From positions 40,252,698 through 40,316,697 of the forward strand of contig OW121855.1 of the NCBI GenBank assembly GCA_933228895.1: a DNA stretch of 64,000 nucleotides, read 5' to 3'. Each line of letters opens with the position of its first letter. The stretch's first letter is position 1. The DNA comes from Platycnemis pennipes. Lineage: Eukaryota; Arthropoda; Insecta; Odonata; Platycnemididae. Positions 60,512-64,000 of the stretch are shown one piece after another. The notes below the pieces were generated by a model. It was not told the origin of the DNA and did not search any database. It saw only the letters and a program-made list of their open reading frames with translations. The position numbers and the translations under genes were made by a program.

Positions 60512-60824
60512 GGCGGTTGTGTTTGAAACCGTCGGGATTATCTCTAATAAGTAACCAAGTAGTCACGTGATACAAACACGAATGGTTTCAAAATGTTATG
60601 TGCCTGAATCGCTCTTTTCAACATTGATTGTTGTTTTCACTTGAGTTTTCCTCGTCTATTCCTACTAAAGAGCCCCCAGTTGAGATATAACGCAAGTGCA
60701 AACAAAGAATGAGGTTGTAATCAGCGGTTTTAACACATCAAATTTGCAAAGCATTCGGGTTTATACTACGTGACTCCTTGGTTACCTATTCGAGTTAATC
60801 CCGACGGTTTCAAATACAGCCCCC
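60512..60824. mobile_element. MITE (313 bp, ~95-bp inverted repeats)
   Basis: The left end GGCGGTTGTGTTTGAAACCG matches the reverse complement of the right end (GGGGGCTGTATTTGAAACCG). The arms remain similar for about 95 bp (GTCGGGATTA, AGTAACCAAG-AGTCACGT). Both sides are flanked by CTA (60,509-60,511 and 60,825-60,827), a 3-bp duplication that fits PIF/Harbinger-type MITEs. No coding capacity. Confidence 0.8.
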
Positions 60825-60827
60825 CTA

Positions 60828-61580
60828 GAATAGTAAAAGGTCATATCAGTAAGACAATATATATTACGAGAGCATATGACATTTACGGAAGATTTACAAG
60901 TCAATCTTTGTCATTGTATCTACTGTAATTAAACAGTGACTTTATCCAAAAACAGTGACATCTACGACTTCCTCGTTTAACCGGGAGAAGATTATTTCAC
61001 ATATAGGTACGATTTTCAGAAAAGCACCTTTCATACCTATTATGGAATATACCCTGTTATAAACTTGCTTAAAAGCAAAAAAATGCTCTCATGCCTACAG
61101 AATATATTACTTGAAGGACAAAGTCCTGTGCGTCACAATTTGTGGAAATGCAAGGTTGTTTGTTGCCGACAAATATTTTGATTACTTTCGGGACTCGGTA
61201 ACATTTACCAACGTATTTAATCTGAACCTTAATATAAATTAATGTACATGAGCACCTCAATTAAAGTTCAAGTTTGCACATAAATTATGGTGGGGGAACA
61301 TCTAATCAACCTATCTCACTGACAGCTGTGGTTACTTTAGCATACAGCCGTGATTTGGCAAAGATTCCCTTCGCTGGTTGGGCAAAAATTCATGTCATCT
61401 CCTTTTTCGCACGCCAATAAACAAAAAAAAGTGCCTCGAAGACGTTCCAAAGAGATACTTTCATTTGCATCACTTTCATTTATATATCCATCGGTAAACA
61501 AATGTGATCATTTACGCAAACATAAATTGAAAATTAATGTTGCCAAATTCAATTTTATCCTCACTATAATGTAGCTATAA
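60828..61580. other. no recognisable feature
   Basis: AT-rich; nothing recognised. Confidence 0.5.
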
Positions 61581-61584
61581 AACT

Positions 61585-61732
61585 GCAGAACAATTTAAGG
61601 ATGAATATAGAAGGATACACCTAAATATCAATAAAAATAAACCTAAGGTAGGACTAAGAAAACAAAAAATCGAAGAGGTGTAATAGTTCCGTTGCCAGGG
61701 AAGCCGAGTAACCAGCGATGGACTACGTATTA
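61585..61732 (+). pseudogene. LINE fragment upstream of the Harbinger insertion
   Basis: The plus strand reads KQKIEEV, two stops, then FRCQGSRVTSDGLRI, the segment just after the RT core in the GATGAT LINE family (compare GSRVTSDGRRKKEI in the 44-kb copy). The frame continues on the far side of the insertion at 63,721. Confidence 0.82.
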
Positions 61733-62164
61733 GGGCCAGTTTCACCAACGAAGATAATCTTTTTAACTCGATTAATTTTAAGATTAACCGAGGTAATGTG
61801 ACTTCTCTGTTTCACCAGTACCATTCACTCGGTTTTGGTGCATTATCTCGGTTAATATTTTTACCGGCCGTTTTCGCGAGGTGAAAGGTTATTATCCGAG
61901 ATAATACTGTAAAAGCAACATGGCGTGCAGGCGATTTTGTCAGCTACTTTTAGATATTAGTCGAGACATTTGAGTTCAATTATCGTTATTTAAGGCAATT
62001 ACTAGGTTGATTAAGGATCGCGCAATTTATTTGAACCTGAAACCTGAGATTTGATTTATCCCGAGTTAATAAACGCTACGAAAAGCACTTAGCAACAATT
62101 CAGGTGAGGGTTTCTCGGGATTTCCACCGGGTTCAATATTTATATAATACCAACTTCACTCACC

Positions 62165-62200
62165 CTGAAGACGAAGGACGAGTCGTCCGTGGAAACGGTG
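62165..62200 (+). ncRNA. hammerhead-like motif (weak)
   Basis: CTGAAGA (62,165-62,171), a hairpin GGACG-AGT-CGTCC (62,176-62,188), then GAAAC (62,192-62,196). Both conserved boxes of a hammerhead core are present, but four and three extra bases separate stem II from them, and I could not build convincing stems I and III. Possibly a SINE- or PLE-derived fragment lodged in the Harbinger element. Confidence 0.25.
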
Positions 62201-62384
62201 TTATAAAAAGGATAAATAAAAGCAAATAGCACGTATCTAACCTCAAAAACTCTATCTTATTCAAATGTAAATAGTACACTTCTAACAATAGACACTCCTA
62301 CACACTTCAACCATAATTAAACATATTTTATAACCCTCATGAATTCTTGCTGAGTAATCAGGGAACGTCATAGCCGCATACGGT

Positions 62385-62625
62385 CATGGAAACGATTTGG
62401 CCTTCGCTATAAAATCTTAGCGTGACAGCCAGCCGGAATCAAATTGTAAAATATCAATATAATTATAAACATGTATACCTAAGGTTGATCAAGTATCTCT
62501 TGTCACCGAAATTGCTTCTCTCGTCGTCGTGTCCGATCTGTCATAATCACGTCTGGTGAGATTTAATGCAGTACGAAATTGCTCCAGCGTCTTTCTTAAT
62601 AAATGACGATAGGCCTCACATTCCT
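62385..62625 (-). pseudogene. Harbinger transposase N-terminal remnant
   Basis: On the minus strand ECEAYRHLLRKTLEQFRTAL continues to RRDYDRSDTTTREAISV and a stop at 62,489. After about 57 bp it resumes as LAVTLRFYSEGQIVSM (62,385-62,431). The pair matches the conserved 'F---LRM----F--LL-LV ... DT--REAIS--ERLAVTLRFLATG' start of PIF/Harbinger transposases (family knowledge). The intervening bases may be an intron or an insertion. The DDE catalytic part was not recognised. Confidence 0.72.
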
Positions 62626-63094
62626 ATAAAAAGTTTATTTTGAATCACGCCTAACGTACCTCGATCTCTATTTCTCCTCTCTCGTAGCTTTCTCCGGAAG
62701 AATTGTGGCTGCCACCGTTGTATGGACACTAGCAGTAGATGCGAAAATTAAACCATACCGATTCATTATCAATAGCTCTACTTCACTTCCGATGAACTCA
62801 AACCTCAATATCTAGAAACCTTTGTATAATGAATATTATAATTACTAAATATGCACCATACTTTATTTCACCTATCACGCATCACTTCTAAACAAGGCAG
62901 AAGGTAAACACAAACCATTCCGACCATCGATACAGCTGTGTTGGTCGGAAATCTCCCGTGAATCGATATGTGCTATCGATAGGCCTACCATTGCGCATTC
63001 TTTCTGCACTTAACAGGGGTTCAAGGAATTAATTCGAAAGATCATTCGCCGTGTTAAACGCCCTAAGCAGAAGCAATTTCAGCTCATCACTTAA

Positions 63095-63112
63095 ATTCAT
63101 TCGCGAATGAAT
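63095..63112. repeat. 18-bp perfect palindrome
   Basis: ATTCATTCGCGAATGAAT, self-complementary around TCGCGA, inside the Harbinger element; ATTCATTCGC is repeated immediately after. Confidence 0.9.
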
Positions 63113-63720
63113 TCATTCGCATGATAATTCACCTTGACACCAATGACAATGACGAAGGAAATGCTAAGTGTTAAGTGATCGAAAGGTACCTATAATAGAA
63201 GTTACTGTTCGTTTTCGAGACGCTGTAAAAAAGGCAATGTAATTTAAGTTCATTCCAGTATTTTATTTCTCTATCTCCTAAACGTAACAGTGAAGACAAT
63301 AAGTGATATCTTAGGGGAGATGTTTAGTAGAATTAGGAAAAGCGGGGTTTGAAATATCTTATAAACATATAGATTATAGATGTTTTATAGATATACGTAG
63401 AAGATAATATAGATGTTTCGTGGAAGTTTAGTTAATATTTTGTCCTTCATGGGTCCACTGGAAATACCTTTAGTTACAATAAGCACGAAGTTAAATCAGC
63501 TGAATTACAATTCGGTTAGGTGCTTTTATTTGTTTGCTGACGTCAGGGGTATGAGAAATTTACCAACCTAAACATTCTCAGAGAAATCTCGGTTTTAAAA
63601 AACTGAGATAATTATAACAGTGGTGGAACGCAAGCAAGAGATTATCGAGATAATAATATTAACGGAGATGATGTAAACTGCGATAGTGAGAAATTTTACC
63701 GTCGTTGGTGAAACTGGCCC

Positions 63721-64000
63721 TTTGAGAAAATGCAAGTAGAATTGCCCTTGCGAGAAGGCATTTTTTCAAAAGTAGACTATGCTTACAGCTGAAACCACAA
63801 GCTTGGAAATGAGGAAACATATCATTAGAACGTACATCTGGAGCAACTATATGGCAGTGAAGCATGGTTGATAATAGCGGCATAGGAGTCAAGGAATTGG
63901 AAATGTGGTGCTACCGAGGAATGATGAAGATAAAATGGGTCGACCGAGTGATAAACGAAAAAGTCTTAAGAAGAAGGGGGAAAATCTGTTGAAAACTAAA
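63721..64000 (+). pseudogene. LINE fragment downstream of the Harbinger insertion, running off the window
   Basis: The plus strand continues the LINE with ENASRIALARRHFFKSR, then after a frameshift LTAETTSLEMRKHIIRTYIW (about 63,783-63,840), LEMWCYRGMMKIKWVDRVIN (about 63,897-63,955) and EKVLRRRG. It is the same family as the 44-kb copy and lacks its tail only because the window ends. Confidence 0.87.

Larger units (their letters stand above)
61733..63720. mobile_element. PIF/Harbinger-type transposon, decayed, inserted in a LINE
   Basis: Termini GGGCCAGTTTCACCAACG and its exact inverse at 63,703-63,720. Flanking triplets TTA (61,730-61,732) and TTT (63,721-63,723) fit the 3-bp TWA target duplication with one later change. 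Subterminal regions on both sides are rich in GATAATCT- and GGTTAAT-like repeats. The interior carries transposase remnants on the minus strand (62,385-62,625). At 1,988 bp it is shorter than autonomous Harbingers, which also carry a Myb-like gene; none was found. Confidence 0.85.

Noticed and set aside
1..64000. CRISPR arrays, operons or prokaryotic signals
   Set aside because: No regularly spaced direct repeats, no clustered genes and no ribosome-binding-site pattern; composition and repeats are those of an animal genome.

Overview
The window reads as arthropod, most probably insect, nuclear DNA. It is AT-rich and intron/intergenic-like, has no prokaryotic gene organisation, and every recognisable protein-coding match belongs to a transposable element family common in insect genomes. 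I found no host gene, no complete open reading frame with a cellular function, no canonical tRNA or rRNA gene and no CRISPR array. Species cannot be named from this sequence alone.

Layout. 0-2.5 kb: a CCCTGAC-repeat patch, a 1.2-kb dispersed repeat (copy A) and the tail of a non-LTR retrotransposon (LINE). 7.0-7.2 kb: a tRNA-headed SINE fragment. 8.8-11.1 kb: a 2.3-kb element with terminal inverted repeats of about 270 bp that I cannot assign to a superfamily. 12.8-14.2 kb: a minisatellite, a GC-rich patch, a 44-bp palindrome and a LINE tail. 16.3-16.8 and 20.1-20.7 kb: more LINE 3' pieces. 23.8-24.1 kb: a full-length tRNA-derived SINE with a perfect 10-bp target duplication. 22.6-23.3, 26.1-27.1 and 35.2-36.3 kb: GC/CpG-rich islands without a recognisable product. 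34.0-34.8 kb: a rearranged Penelope-like element (PLE). 37.2-38.1 kb: remnants of two further LINEs. 39.4-41.6 kb: copy B of the 1.2-kb repeat with a DD41D-type mariner inserted at its 3' end. 44.2-49.0 kb: a LINE split by a piggyBac element. 53.0-53.9 kb: a PLE foldback structure. 57.5 kb: a LINE tail. 60.5-60.8 kb: a small MITE. 61.6-64.0 kb: a LINE split by a PIF/Harbinger element.

One LINE family recurs at least seven times (2.3, 14.1, 16.5, 20.4, 44-49, 57.5, 61.6-64 kb). Its copies share the same C-terminal protein segment, and several keep a (GATGAT)n 3' tail. All are decayed. It served repeatedly as landing ground: piggyBac and Harbinger both lie inside copies of it, which gives a relative order of events. 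Every transposase or reverse transcriptase seen here is broken, so the region looks like a transposon graveyard with some younger insertions (the SINE and the near-identical arms of the PLE foldback).

The items most worth a second look are the unclassified long-TIR element (8,773-11,083), the PLE foldback with degenerate hammerhead-like motifs (53,020-53,876), the inverted PLE at 34 kb, and the 1.2-kb repeat pair that carries a tRNA box-B-like segment on the opposite strand. I found no convincing evidence of a new cellular system.
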